64,000 nt of DNA, from assembly GCF_963855985.1 (NCBI RefSeq), contig NC_087100.1, forward strand, positions 7,909,001 to 7,973,000, read 5' to 3'. This document shows, in pieces, positions 1 through 12,305 of this stretch. A program made the position numbers and the translations under genes. Numbering within the stretch: position 1 is the first letter of the stretch; every line of letters begins with the position of its first letter. The notes beneath the pieces were generated by a model. It searched no databases and was not told the DNA's origin. It saw only the letters and a list, made by a program, of their open reading frames with translations. The DNA is from Ostrinia nubilalis (taxonomy: Eukaryota; Arthropoda; Insecta; Lepidoptera; Crambidae).

Positions 1-3000
1 ACGTGGGCCAAAAAGACTGAGAAGTAGAAGAAGACTAAGACTTTAGAAATAGCGATGAGTCATCGTGTGCAATGATAAGCATGATATCACAGTTTTGCGT
101 AAAACAGGACTTAGGTTTTCGGCGTCCGTTGCACAAGTCGCGGCGAGCCGGACCTGCGCCGGCGCAGCTTGTGCAACAGTTCGCTGAACCACGACTCAGA
201 GCCACTCGCGTGTGGTACTAAGCAGCACATCAAGCTTCACAGTCCAGCATCTTATGTTGGTTGTAATAGACGCTATTTTGCAGCAAAAGTGTAGTCTAAT
301 GTGCTATCGACTGGTCCGAGTTACTTCACATTAGTTGTTTTGATGCTCCATTAAGCACTACATGATACTTATTATGACTAAGTATTAAAATAGTTTTTGA
401 AACTAAATAAGTAGGCCGTGTATTGAGTTTGGAAATCTTCATATTCTAGAAAGATTAAAAGAATTTATGAAATAAGTCTAAAACAATGCCCTTATTAAAC
501 CATGCAGTCTTCGCATACATTATGTATCAGGCATCAACATAAATGTTTCGGCAGTGGAAGACAGCGTATGTATGTGACTGCACCAGACAGTCTGCCAATA
601 GAGAGAGATGGCGGGAGTTCGTGCGGAGAGTTGTATCCGTCTCTACAACAGATTTGAATAAAGCCTCAACGTGACCACGGCCGCTCTGCCAAGAGCGAAA
701 CGAATAAGAAGAAAAGAAAAAGATCGACATATGATCATCAGCTCATCCAGTCAGGTGGCATCACGGACACGGATTACTTATAAATAGGTTTCAACAATTT
801 GAAAACTATTGTAAGAAGGTCAGCAGCTTGCTGATGTTGTGATAAGTAAACTTCCCAAAACTATGAAGCATGTATCGATAAATTAATGATAAAACGTTGA
901 AATTATCCTGGGGAACCTTGAATTCAGTGTGTCTTGGTGCATTTTTAATTCATGTACCTTTGACTTCTCTCTAAGAACTTCGTCAACTGTTGGCCAAGCG
1001 AAATATTTTACATACATTACAATATAATTAGTTTCATGGCCATCTTTTTTCTTTACACATTTGTAATTTTGTATAAAAGATAAAAATAGTGAATTTCGCA
1101 ATTTTTTTTCTATTTGTTCGAAATCAACATAGATTTCGTAATAAACTTAATTTAGCGAGTTGGCGGCATCAGCTGTACTGGCGCCAACATTTCTTCACAA
1201 AAATGCTACATTTTATTGTACTATTTTAGAAACAAAGTTATTGATGGTGGATACAGAGATTTTAGAGTGATATCCGTGGATTAAAGACATTGCACCCATC
1301 TACGGTGCAACGAACCCAAGTTCACTATAGTTCAAAACACTCAGTTATGTAATTCTGTTCTGTGCCTTTTATCTAGATTCATAAAGTACATAGTCGAGTG
1401 GCCAGTTCTCGGCAACAGCCTGCAACTACGACTTCCTTACTTTAACTTCTATCGCCGACGTTTACACCAGTGCATTTTTACGGTTTGATAGACTTTAAGC
1501 TCTATTTTAATCTGTATAAAAGCTTAATTCAATATCGCAGCGCTCTGCGTCACGTGTAGTTTCGCTAGTGCGTACAAGGAGGTACAAGATCACTGGACTC
1601 GATGACGTAATGTAAGGTAGCTTCGAAGACGTCGCTGTTTACATTTTTTGCTGCCACTGTTGCTGGAGTAGACTACTTTGTAATTGGTATTGCGCAATAG
1701 GTTATTGACTTTTGTTTAAATATTTGGTACACTCGACTATTTTTATGTCTTAAAAGTGAATGACGGCCTTTGCTCGTTAATTCAGGATGGAAATATTAAA
1801 AAAGAAGCATGGAAAAGTTTCAATTTAAAATTAATTGCTTAGTTTCTTAACTTAGCTACATTTTATAAGATTATGATTGTTGTCGCCCTAGTTGGAATTC
1901 CCGTTAATCAAAACTATTAAACATTTCTCAAGAAGGTTGCTGAATATTGTTAGTGTATTATTTTGGCCAATTACTGGGAATTTATTGCAAGACACGGGTT
2001 TTCCGAACTGCGCCTATTGCGGTGCGCGGAGGCCACGCGAGAGTTGCGGAATATAGTTACTGTAGAGTCGTCGTTTGTTCGTTCATTTAATTAGTAGCAC
2101 TTTTTTTTTACAATATACAATATTGACTAATAGAAGAAACAAGGATTAGAATGCCATTTATGCGCCATTCTTATTGCTTGTGTGATCTTTTCTAGACAAC
2201 GTAGGCCGATTATAAACAGTTGTGGAGTAGACAGTTTATTATAGGTACGAGTATATGAGTATAAGAGAAGACGAGTTTTAAAACTAGAAAACTATTTTTA
2301 CCAATGATTTGTACCTACAATGTTTACAGTAAAGCACAGTCTTGACTTATCGCAGTACGTCATGATGGGGAAATCTGCACCACAATTTACTTAATTTGTA
2401 AAATATAAACAAAAAGAATGTTAAAGTATTGTTTCCGTATACAACAAATTCTTTTTCAATTCATTACTTCTCGTTACTCGGAATTGAGTAAAATATGTTA
2501 AAATTATTTAAATGATAAAAACATAAAATGGTGTATGATGACGTATCCATAGATACATTTAAAACAAAGGTAGTAAACATAATAATTAGGTAAATCTAGC
2601 TATGACTATAACCATCAAATAAAAAAACATTGTGTGATCGTTATAAAACGACTCTACGCCACTGCTGTGCTAATCGATTCGATGGCCTACTTTCGGTCGA
2701 CTGCAGCGCCACGTAACTCTGGGCTTCCCTGCTCCTGCCAAGGACTCCTGCCGCAACCAAGCCGGGGTTTTCCAGGCTCGTGAGAACTGAAATGGAAACT
2801 AATTGTTTTTTCAGGGCATTCTTAAAAACGATGCAACGGTTTTTTTGGATACAAGTTTGTAATAATAAGTTATTTGCGGAGTATTCATGTAATTGTGCTT
2901 TATTAGTTCTAACATTTAGTTAATTAGTAAGTTTAATAGTGATTAACTGTTGTAGATAATTTAAAAAGTCACTGCCGCATTGAAGTTGAAAGTAATGAAA

Positions 3001-4584
3001 GGAACTAATGAATACATATGATGTTAACTGAAATACTCGTAGGTTTTATATTTTCTTCTGATCGTCTACTCGATTGTAAAAATGGGAAATGCATGTGAGA
3101 ACTTCCTTTAATCATGCTTTTAGTATTATTTGATAAATACTTTTTATTGTAACGAAACTACAATACTGTATTTTTCAACACATCAGGGAAAAATCTGAGA
3201 TGAGCCTTGCTAACGAGAACCTACACAAATTTACATGACAATACAAAGGTATCAGAAAGTAAGCGTTGCGCTAATAAAGTACGCAAAAACAATGGAAATT
3301 GGAAACTTTGCCACCACCGAGCCATGACGTCACATCCTCCGTGGAGAAAGCAGCAATTACTTAAGTAGCAATGTTCTCATACTTATTTACTGCAATTATT
3401 ATGGTTGGTGGAACTGGATAATGTATATTTTTACAGTACGGTGATTGATTGTTGTGTTATGTAGAGTAATATGACTGATACGTTCGTTCATTGTATTCAA
3501 TTTTTCCGTTATACGAGTATGTATGTATGTTATCTAGCAGGAATAAAAAGTAACAGTAATAACTGTGACAAAAAATATTTGAGAGAGTTCTAGAAGTAAT
3601 CAAATAGGTTACACATTAATGATTATGATATAATTATGCGATTCTGAATACTCATAGTTAGAGAGAGATTTATTTCTGAACCCTTCAAAAATATAGTACT
3701 TTTATTTGCTTTTTTAAGTATTTTAAACCAAATAAATAATTTCCCTTTCGTTATGAATGCTTTACTGTCATTAAAGTTACAATATCTAAATAAACACTGA
3801 AAATTAAAAAGATGTAGCCTTGTAGCTCTATAGAATGTATGAATTCGTAGCGTCTCATTTTCGTAGCACTTTGTTATGGTCCATTTTATACAGTGCCATC
3901 TATCGGATAAACGCGTATTTCTTTCATAATAGTTTTCTTGGTTCAACTTTCCACCACGAGACCGCGTAGTCGCCTCGCTACTAAACCTTTTCGATTTGCA
4001 AGTTTTTACACAGGTGGCGTTGTTTGACTTCTTAAAATATAGTAGTTTCGTAGTCCATGGCTCGTAGTAAGAAAGTAGGAGAAACAGTGAAGAAATATTT
4101 CACGTACCTATTTCTAATATTGGTAATTATCCGAATAGTTAGTGTATAAAAATGTGTTAGTTAACATGAACTAATTATCACAGGTTTGTATGCTATCAAA
4201 CCTACTTGCTTTTATGGCAACGGCATCGTTATATGATTGAAAACTTGTTAGCTAGAGGGCGTTCTTTTATGTTTACAAATATTTTATAACAACAATAAAC
4301 AAACTAACATTAATATGCCTGTATGTCGTTACGCCTTCCCAAGATTGTAATTAAATCGTTCAAACAAAGGCTAATTAATACATAAAAATGTTAATAAAAT
4401 ATTTATCTGTGTCTTTATAACTCTGAATTCTGAAACGTGTGGTTAAGCTTGAATTCAAGCTTTTAAGCTTAACTAATTATAATAGGGAAATGGAAATAAA
4501 TGAATCGTCGACGAAAAGTCCATTGACGAATCGGTCGTAGGAGAATGGTTGCGGAATCTCTTAACTAGCTAGAGGTCTTTTTAA
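1..4584. other. gene-poor AT-rich stretch
   Basis: No ORF here looks like a real gene. The longest, 107 codons on the minus strand at 3623-3946, has no recognisable domain or flanking gene signals. Two small structures stand out: a GC-rich hairpin at 128-177 and an 18-bp perfect palindrome at 4445-4462. I see no splice-flanked exon that I can defend. Confidence 0.5.
128..177. other. GC-rich hairpin
   Basis: The arms GTTGCACAAG (128-137) and CTTGTGCAAC (168-177) are perfectly complementary over 10 bp. They enclose a GC-rich 30-base loop that can itself pair in part. It lies in otherwise AT-rich DNA, and its role is unknown. Confidence 0.5.
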
Positions 4585-4785
4585 GGCTGAGTTGCACCAA
4601 CTTACTTTAAACAATAAACCGGAGATTAATTTTAAACTTTCGCGTTGCATAATTGAATTAATTTTAAACTATCCGCGTATCGCCTTAAAACCCGTTTAAA
4701 TTAATCAATAACTGGTGATTTGTGTAAGGAAATTGACAGATTTCTGAAGTTTGTTAAAGTTAAAGTAAGGTGGTGCAACTCAGCT
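4585..4785. repeat. TAA-flanked MITE, copy 1
   Basis: The inverted termini begin GGCTGAGTTGCACC on the left and end in the near-complement GGTGCAACTCAGCT on the right. TAA sits on both sides. A 3-bp TAA/TTA target duplication is typical of PIF/Harbinger elements, so this is called a Harbinger-like MITE. At 201 bp it is the longest of six copies in the window; the others are at 8746, 35385, 40272, 48972 and 52273. Confidence 0.7.
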
Positions 4786-5364
4786 TAAATAATTAATTAG
4801 AAGCTTAATATTTTATACTTACCTAATTATCGGTTACTAAACATTGTATAATTGAATAAAAAATAGTTATCAATGTTCAACTGTTGATAGCAAGCTATAA
4901 CTTAAGCTCCTCCTACATGTCGTACCTCACAAAAACCTAATGTTAGGTAGGTACCTAGTTTGGGAAATAATTTTATTACTTGTAAAAAACAAAATGTATT
5001 TTATTTAATGACGTGGTGGTCGTTATAAATCCTCAGTTTAATTAAAATCGTGAATATCAAACGGCTAAAGTATTTTATTCTGTCACTTTTTTGTTTTGCA
5101 CTAGGCTTTTCTTGCGGTTTCACTCGTCATTGAACTTTCTGCAGTCAAAGTAAGAATAACGACTAATTTATAAGTTTTATTATAAATTGAAAGTTTTGAG
5201 CACACACACTTCGTGGCCTGCGCTAAAAAAGTTCTTATAAGTTTTAACATCAGATTAGCAGTTCAAATTTCACCGAAAATCACTTTCTAACATTGCATGA
5301 TAAAATATAAATGTAGTACATTTGAGTATTCGCTGAATTTGTATTTAAAAGTTAATGTGTATGT

Positions 5365-7060
5365 TAGGGTGTCCCTTATATGGCCGAAAAAAATTTTTTT
5401 TTAGATATTGAAATGCATACCCCCTATTTCTTTTCGTACTACTCAGACATACTTAAATACAAAATGTCATCTTCCTACGTCAACATTAACCCGTGCCGAC
5501 CGAGCTCTGAAGATTTTGAAAAATGCTGGTTTTACCCCTTTTATTAAGTAGCTAAATCAATTAAAATATTTAATTTTTATACAATATTTATTAAAAGAAG
5601 ATAACATTACAGATCAGACAATATATTTTACTTTTGAGGGAACCTTTTTTACCTTCTGGATACAGATTTCCATGCTCTTGAATATTGGCCTGATTTTTGC
5701 TACACTGTGCGAAGCAAAAAAAACTTTTGCTCTTCCTTTGCAATGATCAAACCATGAAAATCTTGCATAAGCTTTATAGCTCTTTCAGCTGTATCATTAA
5801 CTACCCTTAAAGAAAGCACTTTTTTGCCTTTAAATAGGAAATATCTTTATCTCATATAGAAATGTGTCTCAGGGGGAAATTATTATCAATTTTCAATAGA
5901 GAAAATAAATTTATACTCTTGACAGACACAAAACTACTCAATGGTTTTCCAGCAACAATAAATAAGGCAGTATTACTATCAATTCATTAAAAACAGGATA
6001 AAAAATTAGTACAAAGTCCTATTTACCATAGAAATAATCATATCTTCTTCAGATGGAATGTATCTCTTCCCAGAATCATACATACTCTCTCTTTGTACTT
6101 TTACTACAATATTGACGGTGTTTGTTCATTACCTTCATCATCAAAGAGTGATAAAACGGCAATTTCTTCTGATATGAAGTACCAAAGATGTTGACTAAAC
6201 TTGCTCAGGGCTGCCTTGGAAATCAATTTGTCAACACTCTCATATACCTTTTGGAAAGTGGATGTCAAGAGGTCCTTAAGGCTTTCCTCAGAGCTGGTAA
6301 GCTGGTCGTGATGTCCTTGCGTTGGTATAGAATCTTGCGTAGTAAGAGATGACGATAAACCTCCGAAACATTTGCTCTATTTTTTATTTATTTATTTATT
6401 AAATTTTCTTTGTCTTGCACTTTCTACTTTCCTAACTAACTTTTTGTCTACACCTTAACACTCTGGACGCCTTGGTTTTATTTGTTTTTGTTAAAATATT
6501 TTATTTGTTTTTAAATCCTCCTCACCGCGGCGCTTATAAATCTTGATTTTTTTAAATAATTTTTCTTGCAACTCCCTCCAAGCATGGTGAAGATACACAA
6601 GTTTTTTTACACAGTTAGGCTCTGGTAGGATTTATACCTTTTCCCAAAATATAATACACTCCCGAATGATGAGATTAGAGCTTTCAATAACATTTAATTA
6701 ACTTCGCAAAATATGTTAAAAATACTGCAAAAACTTGACGATTAACGGTAACTTTGTGCCTATTATTTGATAAATGTACGTTCCCGACTAAGAAAATACT
6801 TTTTTTGTTGCTTCTTAATTCCACAGCCATCTTCTAAATGTCAAACAATAGGTGTTAATCACGAGATTAATTGAGAACAAATGACAAACACCGCGAATAC
6901 GCACCGCTACTGCCGCGCAACATGTTTCGATGCAAGTCGGCACGGGTTATCGTACTCCAAATAAGGTAAAAATTTATTTCCGAGTGTTTTAGAGGCAAAC
7001 AAACAAAACTAAGACCTATGCGTTACAAATTTAAAACTTTGAAAAATAAGGGACACCCTA
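5365..7060 (-). mobile_element. decayed hAT-type DNA transposon, 1696 bp
   Basis: The element is bounded by TAGGGTGTCCCTTAT and its complement. It sits between two exact 8-bp direct repeats GTGTATGT (5357-5364 and 7061-7068). Eight-base duplications and TIRs of the form YARNG are hAT hallmarks. The minus strand carries broken transposase-like coding. Around 5750-5820 it reads VVNDTAERAIKLMQDFHGLI, and around 6130-6245 it has a frame containing LSKFSQHLWYFISEEIAVL. Many stops and frameshifts interrupt it, so it is not active. The transposase assignment rests on my recollection of similar insect proteins. Confidence 0.75.
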
Positions 7061-7068
7061 GTGTATGT

Positions 7069-7660
7069 ATCTAATCATGACATTGCCCCCAAGCTTTCAG
7101 CGCGTTTATTGAACAATAAATTTCGCCTTTATAATATTAGTGTAATAACATCTACCTCTAGGTACTAATGTCAATCAATCACATATTCTACTATAACATA
7201 AGGTTTTATGGTGTTCTTAAATAACCGGTTTTGAGGAGACCCAATTATCTGCTGCGAACAAAAATAGTTTTCTTAGAAACTTCTCGTATAACTCGATATG
7301 TAAATTTCTTTAATTAAAAACATGATAACTACTTGTAAAGTATTAATCTCTTAAGTATGTGGGTACTTCTGATTGGTATAGGCGATTTATTGCGGATGTG
7401 AAACGGATATAGAGTGGCCTTGGAAATAAACGTTTGTAGATCACCATACAATGAGCTTTTTGCATGTAGCCACCCACGATGTCAACTATCCGTCCACAAA
7501 TGTCAACAGCTCGCTACCGCTGCCTACTACCGCGAGAGCCAACAGTAGCAGACACTTAGGAGCGACCTTTACCACTGATATCGGCGACATTTACAAGGAC
7601 GATCACTTTGTATTCCTAGACGCCCAAACGATCTCGGGTATCATGCGTAGATATTATCAT
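7069..7660. other. upstream region of the first cuticle gene
   Basis: There is no convincing gene. A 70-codon ORF at 7451-7663 (+) runs into the TATA region of the next gene and has no recognisable domain, so I treat it as chance. This stretch may hold enhancer elements for the cuticle gene at 7761. Confidence 0.4.
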
Positions 7661-7663
7661 TAG

Positions 7664-7699
7664 TATAAATAGCAGGACGAGTCCGAAATAGGCATCAGT
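7664..7699 (+). promoter_or_regulatory. core promoter, TATA plus TCAGT initiator
   Basis: TATAAAT lies at 7664-7670 and an arthropod-type initiator TCAGT at 7695-7699, a normal spacing of about 30 bp. The initiator sits in ATCAGTCGACCG, which is shared with the genes at 10937 and 14399. The predicted 5'UTR is about 65 nt and contains the ACACAGACC block at 7743-7751. Confidence 0.8.
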
Positions 7700-7760
7700 C
7701 GACCGTGATCGGTGCGAAGTAATCTTCCTTACTCGGATCCCAACACAGACCTCGTTCGAT

Positions 7761-8234
7761 ATGAGATCGCTGGTGGTGTTGTTCGCTGTGATCGCCGCGG
7801 CGGTGGCCGCCCCCTCGCTGTACGTGCCCTCGGCCGTGTCCCATCAGTCCCGGGTGGACGTGCACTCGTCGCCTGCTGTGGTAACTCAGTACGTTGCTGA
7901 GCCAGTAGTCGCCACTCACGTGGTAGCCGAGCCCGTGGTGGAGGCGCGCGCTGTCTACGCCGCCCCCGCTGCCGTGTCCCACCAATCCCGCGTGGACGTC
8001 CGCTCATCCCCTGCCGTAGTCGCTTCAGTCCCCGTGGTCGCGTCCGCCCCCGTCGTCGAGCCAGTGGTGGCCTACGCCGCCGCTCCCGTCAGCACCGTGT
8101 ACGCCGGTGGTTCTGCCGTGTCCCACCAGTCCCGCGTCGACGTGCAATCCTCCCCGGCCGTGGTTTCCGAACATCTAGTGGCCCCCGTGGTCGAGGCCCG
8201 CTCGGTTCTGACCCCCGCTGTGTACAGCTGGTAA
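7761..8234 (+). CDS. cuticular protein with three 18-residue SHQSRVDV motifs
   Basis: This is a single-exon gene for a 157-residue secreted structural protein, probably a component of the chitinous exoskeleton. Residues 1-17 are a signal peptide ending at AVAA|PS. Three copies of a motif close to SAVSHQSRVDVHSSPAVV lie at residues 24-41, 70-87 and 118-135. They are joined by Val/Ala/Pro-rich spacers such as VAEPVVATHVVAEPVV. No chitin-binding R&R consensus is visible, so it belongs with the low-complexity cuticular proteins. The ATG is the first one after a TATA/initiator pair. AATAAA signals lie at 8293-8298 and 8297-8302. Codons are GC-rich in an AT-rich background. The motif is shared with the genes at 10937 and 14399. 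The family assignment is strong; developmental stage and tissue are inferred. Confidence 0.9.
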   Translation: MRSLVVLFAVIAAAVAAPSLYVPSAVSHQSRVDVHSSPAVVTQYVAEPVVATHVVAEPVVEARAVYAAPAAVSHQSRVDVRSSPAVVASVPVVASAPVVEPVVAYAAAPVSTVYAGGSAVSHQSRVDVQSSPAVVSEHLVAPVVEARSVLTPAVYSW

Positions 8235-8302
8235 ATCTAGATTACAGTATTAAGGATCCCGTAAGCGTTAAAGAAAATGTATGTATTATGTAAATAAATA
8301 AA

Positions 8303-9433
8303 AATATTACACATTATGAATACGTTTTATTTAATTAATACGCGCTTAAAGCAGTCATGTTGTAAAATGTTAATGTTAATTAAGAACAATATTGCAAGTT
8401 TTAGAAGCGAAATCAGCGCTAAATGTTAGTATAATTTGGATGTAAGTTTTATTTCAGTATAAAATGCTTAAAATCTGACAATCTGATGTCCTTAGGGTAT
8501 CTTTAAAATCACGTAGACAAAGCTATGAGTAGGAATAATAGTAACTGAACTTGAGTAAACAGTACGAAAGTATATTTTTTTTACTAAAAACCTGAATAAT
8601 ATCTACGAAAAACCTGATTAATATCATTTAGAGATATGAGAATTCACATTCAAGTATTTAAGATGTCAGTGACGGACTAAAAGCTACACAAGCGAAACTT
8701 TAAGTAGAAGCTTTTTTTAATTAGAACGATGAAGCTCTAGGTCTCTTAACAAACGTTAAAAATCTGTCAAATTGCATAAAAAACACCGGTTATCGTTATA
8801 GTTACGGTTAAATTTAGGTGGTGCAACTCAGCCTAATGGTCCAATCCAGCCTTAATATTACAGAGGTGGTATTATTTTAAATTACAATTATGGACCCTGT
8901 CGGGCAACAGCATTTTAGAAGCTAAACGTCAACTGATGGCTAGAGATGATCAGAAGGTGCTAGTACATAATACTCGTAGTTTGTAATAAATCATTTGACT
9001 TGTATTTAAAATTGAAATTTTATCCGTGAACATTATCTCTATCGTCAGCTAAAAAGTGTCAAAGCTCGTAACTCCATTAGATCAAATACAGAAAGCACAT
9101 GTTTTTTTATGTGACAGGAGGCAAACGAGCAGACGAATCTTCCGCAAGAAACTTTTGTTATGAAGTTTTTATAAATAGGTAAGTACCTAGTTATTACAAT
9201 TAAAAGAAATTACATGAAAATTCGCGGCAAGTGTCTAAAACGGAGTTATGAGATTTAGAAAAATGAAATCGTACAGTACTCGTACAGTTGTATGTACAAT
9301 AAAGTACGTTAATGTTGCCAAGTAGAGCCCATTAAATTAATATTTACCTACTTACGTAGCACTTTAGTTGTACTTGTAGTACATTAGATATATCGTAACT
9401 CAATGGTAGACCTATCAAAGCTACATAGAGGTT
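8303..9433. other. intergenic, with MITE and SINE scraps
   Basis: No gene is seen between the poly(A) signal of the first cuticle gene and the MITE at 9434. It contains a partial TAA-flanked MITE (8746-8833) and a short SINE-like fragment around 9101-9145. The fragment reads GGAGGCAAACGAGCAGACG and recurs at 38608 and, inverted, at 48231. Confidence 0.5.
8746..8833. repeat. TAA-flanked MITE, partial copy 2
   Basis: Only one terminus is intact: GGTGGTGCAACTCAGCC followed by TAA. The internal sequence (AATCTGTCAAA, then ACCGGTTATCGTTATAG) matches the family seen at 52273 and 48972. Confidence 0.6.
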
Positions 9434-9629
9434 GTTAGGTAAATGAGTTTATAAGCCGACACTAGCCCATGTTACAGAGGAGTAATATTTTTTTAATTTT
9501 GATACAAATCTGATTTTATAATTAAAGAAATTAAAATGATGATATCAAATTTCTGACTTCACCATACCATTTATAATTATGCACATGTTAACATGGGTCA
9601 GTGTCGGCTTATAAACCCAGTTACCTAAC
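9434..9629. repeat. foldback MITE, 196 bp
   Basis: The arms start GTTAGGTAAATGAGTTTATA and end in the near-complement TATAAACCCAGTTACCTAAC. Pairing runs about 40 bp into each arm, through the GCCGACACT and AGTGTCGGC blocks. I did not find a clear target duplication. Confidence 0.7.
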
Positions 9630-10834
9630 TATGTACGAGTATAAGATGCCACAAAGTTTGGCTTGAGGTGCTGTCATGTGTTACATCGAAATCGATATGT
9701 CAACTGAGTCACAAATTATTCGTTTTGTTCATTTGTTTTTACACAACTCAAGCGGTCTAGTTTTATAGTCCATTCATAAAATGTAGTTGAACCTGATAAA
9801 CAAGTAATAACATAACGTATTACATAATATCGGAACAATAACTTATTTATTTATTGCAAGTCCTTTGAATTGGAATGCTTGCATCTGACCTTGCCAAATT
9901 CTTACTCGTACATTGTGTGCACGTTAATTTGAAATGAATTATTTTCCGGGTTACATAATTACGTCATTGATAATAATTTCACTGTATTGTTTTTGCTCAT
10001 CTCATTGCAATCTTTTTAATTATACTTTGCGTAATTTTGTATGAAAATGTAAAACATATTATGCAGTTATTTATGCTGAATACAAATGATGTTTTATTGT
10101 ATAACCCGATCATTTCGATTGTTTAAAGAATGTTTTGAGCTTACGTATATGAAGAATATACCTTTGATAAGGACATACAAGATGTTAATAACTTAGAATA
10201 ATGTTTGCTTTAATCATTATTTTTATTTTTTTTGATATTTCAATGCTTTTAAAAGTTAATATTAATATTAAGTAGTAATAAATCTAAGAAATAATACGAA
10301 CAGTTAGCATTTTTAGTAATCTTACACACATTATTTTATCTAGATACTATTTGCAAATATTATTCTCGTATTTACATTACATCACCATATTTGCCTTGCA
10401 AGTTTGACTCGGCGTTTGAATGTCCATAATTGAAGTCACTTTAAAAGTAGTTGCTATAGTTGTTGAATTCCACTGATTAGGGAGGAATGTCTACGTCATC
10501 TGTCGGAACTTTGGTTTCACTCGTACCTCCAGAAATAGCAACTCATTGGAATATATCCTGGTGTAAAATATGTCCATAAACATGTTACATTTACAAAATA
10601 ATGATTGAATAGGTGCTAAGCATGGATTTGAATTGAAAATTCTTTCCTTAAATTTTCCTATGGGGTTTTTTGCTCGCGGATTTATGGCAAACGTACTTAT
10701 CAGAAATAAGATCAATCGCTGCGCAAAAGCTGCCCTCAACGAGGTTGTTTACTTTCACCTGACACTTGACATTGCTTGTTCACAAATAATTTAAGCCTCG
10801 TAATATAATAAGCTAATTATTTCATGGCTGTTAG
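9630..10834. other. intergenic, nothing recognised
   Basis: AT-rich DNA between the MITE and the promoter of the 368-residue cuticle gene. The short ORFs here have no family features. Confidence 0.4.
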
Positions 10835-10870
10835 TATAAAAAGCCTGTGTGTTGAGTAAGCAGTATCAGT
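10835..10870 (+). promoter_or_regulatory. core promoter, TATA plus TCAGT initiator
   Basis: TATAAAA lies at 10835-10841 and TCAGT at 10866-10870. TCAGTCGACC, GGTTTGAAGTGATC and ACACAGACCACGTTC follow on the way to the ATG. All three blocks recur upstream of the inverted paralogue at 15250. Confidence 0.8.
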
Positions 10871-10936
10871 CGACCGATCAACGGTTTGAAGTGATCCTCT
10901 AGTGTTCGTCGAATTACAACACAGACCACGTTCGCA

Positions 10937-12043
10937 ATGAATCCGATGGTGGTGTTGTTCGCTCTGTTCGCCGCAGCTTGCGGCTCGCTGGTGCCGCTGG
11001 CGCAGCCCGCGCACCACCCCGCGCTCGTGCTGGACCCGCACGGCCGCCCCCTGGACACCGCCGAGGTCATCGGCGCGCGCGCCCTGCACCTGCAGGCCAA
11101 GGCGCTGGAGCACTCCTACGCCCCCGTGGCCCACGCCGCCGTCGTCGCCCCCGTCGCCCACAGCGTGTACGCCGCGCCCGTGGCCCACTCCGTGCTCGCG
11201 CCCGCCGCCGTCTCCCACCAGTCCCGCGTCGACGTGCACTCCAGCCCCGCTGTCGTGTCGCACGCCGTGCACGCGCCCGTGCTCGCGCACGCCGCCTACT
11301 CGCCCCTGCTCGGCCACTCCGCCTACGGCCTCGCTGGACACGGCCATCTGCTGAAGAAGCGCTCCCTGGCCCACGTCGCCTACAGCGCCCCCGTCGTCGC
11401 CGTCGCTCCCTCCGCCGTCTCCCACCAGTCTCGCGTTGATGTCGTGTCCAGCCCTGCTGTGGTGTCCCACGCTGTCGCCGCCCCCGTCGTTGCCCACGCC
11501 GCCCCTATCGTCGCCCACGCCGCCCCCGTCGTCGCTGTGGCTCCCTCCGCCGTGTCCCACCAGTCCCGTGTTGACGTGCGCACCAGCCCCGCTGTAGTGT
11601 CCCACTCCGTGGTCGCCCCCGTCGCCCACAGCGTGTACGCCGCTGCCCCCGTCGCCCACAGCGTCTACGCCGCTGCCCCTGTCGCCCACGGCGTGTACGG
11701 TGCCGGCGCCTACGGTCACGGTGTATCTTCCATCTACGGTGCTCACGCTGGCTTGGGTCTCTCTCACGGCCATCTCCTGAAGAAGCGTTCTCTTGCTCAC
11801 GTCTACGCTCCCGTTGCCCACGTTGCTCACATTGTTCCCTCCGCCGTGTCGCATCAGTCTCGCGTTGACGTGATCTCGAAACCCGCCGTGGTGTCCGAGG
11901 TCGTGTCTGCCCCCGTGGCCGTCGCTCACGCTGTCCCCTCCGTGTCCTACGCTCACGTGGCGCCCCTCGCGCACTCCGCCGTCTGGACCGCCCCCGCTGC
12001 GCATCTTTCCCATTCTGGACTCTTCCATTCCGCCCTTTGGTGA
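10937..12043 (+). CDS. cuticular protein, 368 aa, four SHQSRVDV motifs
   Basis: A single-exon gene for a secreted Ala/Val/His/Pro-rich cuticle protein. A hydrophobic signal peptide covers about residues 1-17. Residues 33-58 (DPHGRPLDTAEV, then ARALHLQAKALE) form a conserved-looking block whose GRPLDT core also occurs in the 190-residue genes at 47162 and 52643. Four 18-residue motifs lie at about 90-107, 159-176, 204-221 and 302-319. GHLLKKRS occurs twice (136-143 and 277-284) and could be a dibasic processing site. YAPVAHxx-type repeats fill the rest. Codons 1 to about 262 match the inverted paralogue at 14399-15250 almost exactly; this copy then has a C-terminal extension with the fourth motif and second KKRS. 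The nearest canonical AATAAA is at 12300-12305. Confidence 0.9.
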   Translation: MNPMVVLFALFAAACGSLVPLAQPAHHPALVLDPHGRPLDTAEVIGARALHLQAKALEHSYAPVAHAAVVAPVAHSVYAAPVAHSVLAPAAVSHQSRVDVHSSPAVVSHAVHAPVLAHAAYSPLLGHSAYGLAGHGHLLKKRSLAHVAYSAPVVAVAPSAVSHQSRVDVVSSPAVVSHAVAAPVVAHAAPIVAHAAPVVAVAPSAVSHQSRVDVRTSPAVVSHSVVAPVAHSVYAAAPVAHSVYAAAPVAHGVYGAGAYGHGVSSIYGAHAGLGLSHGHLLKKRSLAHVYAPVAHVAHIVPSAVSHQSRVDVISKPAVVSEVVSAPVAVAHAVPSVSYAHVAPLAHSAVWTAPAAHLSHSGLFHSALW

Positions 12044-12305
12044 ACAACGATTCGACGAACGATGTAGTTTTCGTTTTAATAGTTTATTTTATTAAAATGA
12101 ATAGACAAATATAGACCAATTTTACAAATTTACACATTTCTTTAATTTCAATTGATGCCTAATCACCCCAAACATTACTAAGTAAGAGTATTATCAATTA
12201 TTGAAGTATCTATGTATAATACATAGTTACATAAGTTAAGAATTTACAAAATAACAGACGAGTATTTTGTGTCATGTTCCCTAGAGAAATTGACGCATAA
12301 ATAAA

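Noticed and set aside
3623..3946. A 107-codon minus-strand ORF
   Set aside because: AT-driven composition, no domain and no supporting promoter or splice structure.
7451..7663. A 70-codon ORF just upstream of the first cuticle gene
   Set aside because: It runs up to the TATA box of the next gene, has no recognisable domain and no signals of its own.
11505..12047. Long Arg/Gly-rich ORFs on both strands over the cuticle genes (for example 10817-12028 minus, 14408-15283 plus, 47009-47728 minus)
   Set aside because: They are antisense or out-of-frame readings of GC-rich repetitive cuticle coding DNA; the composition and lack of signal peptides mark them as shadows.
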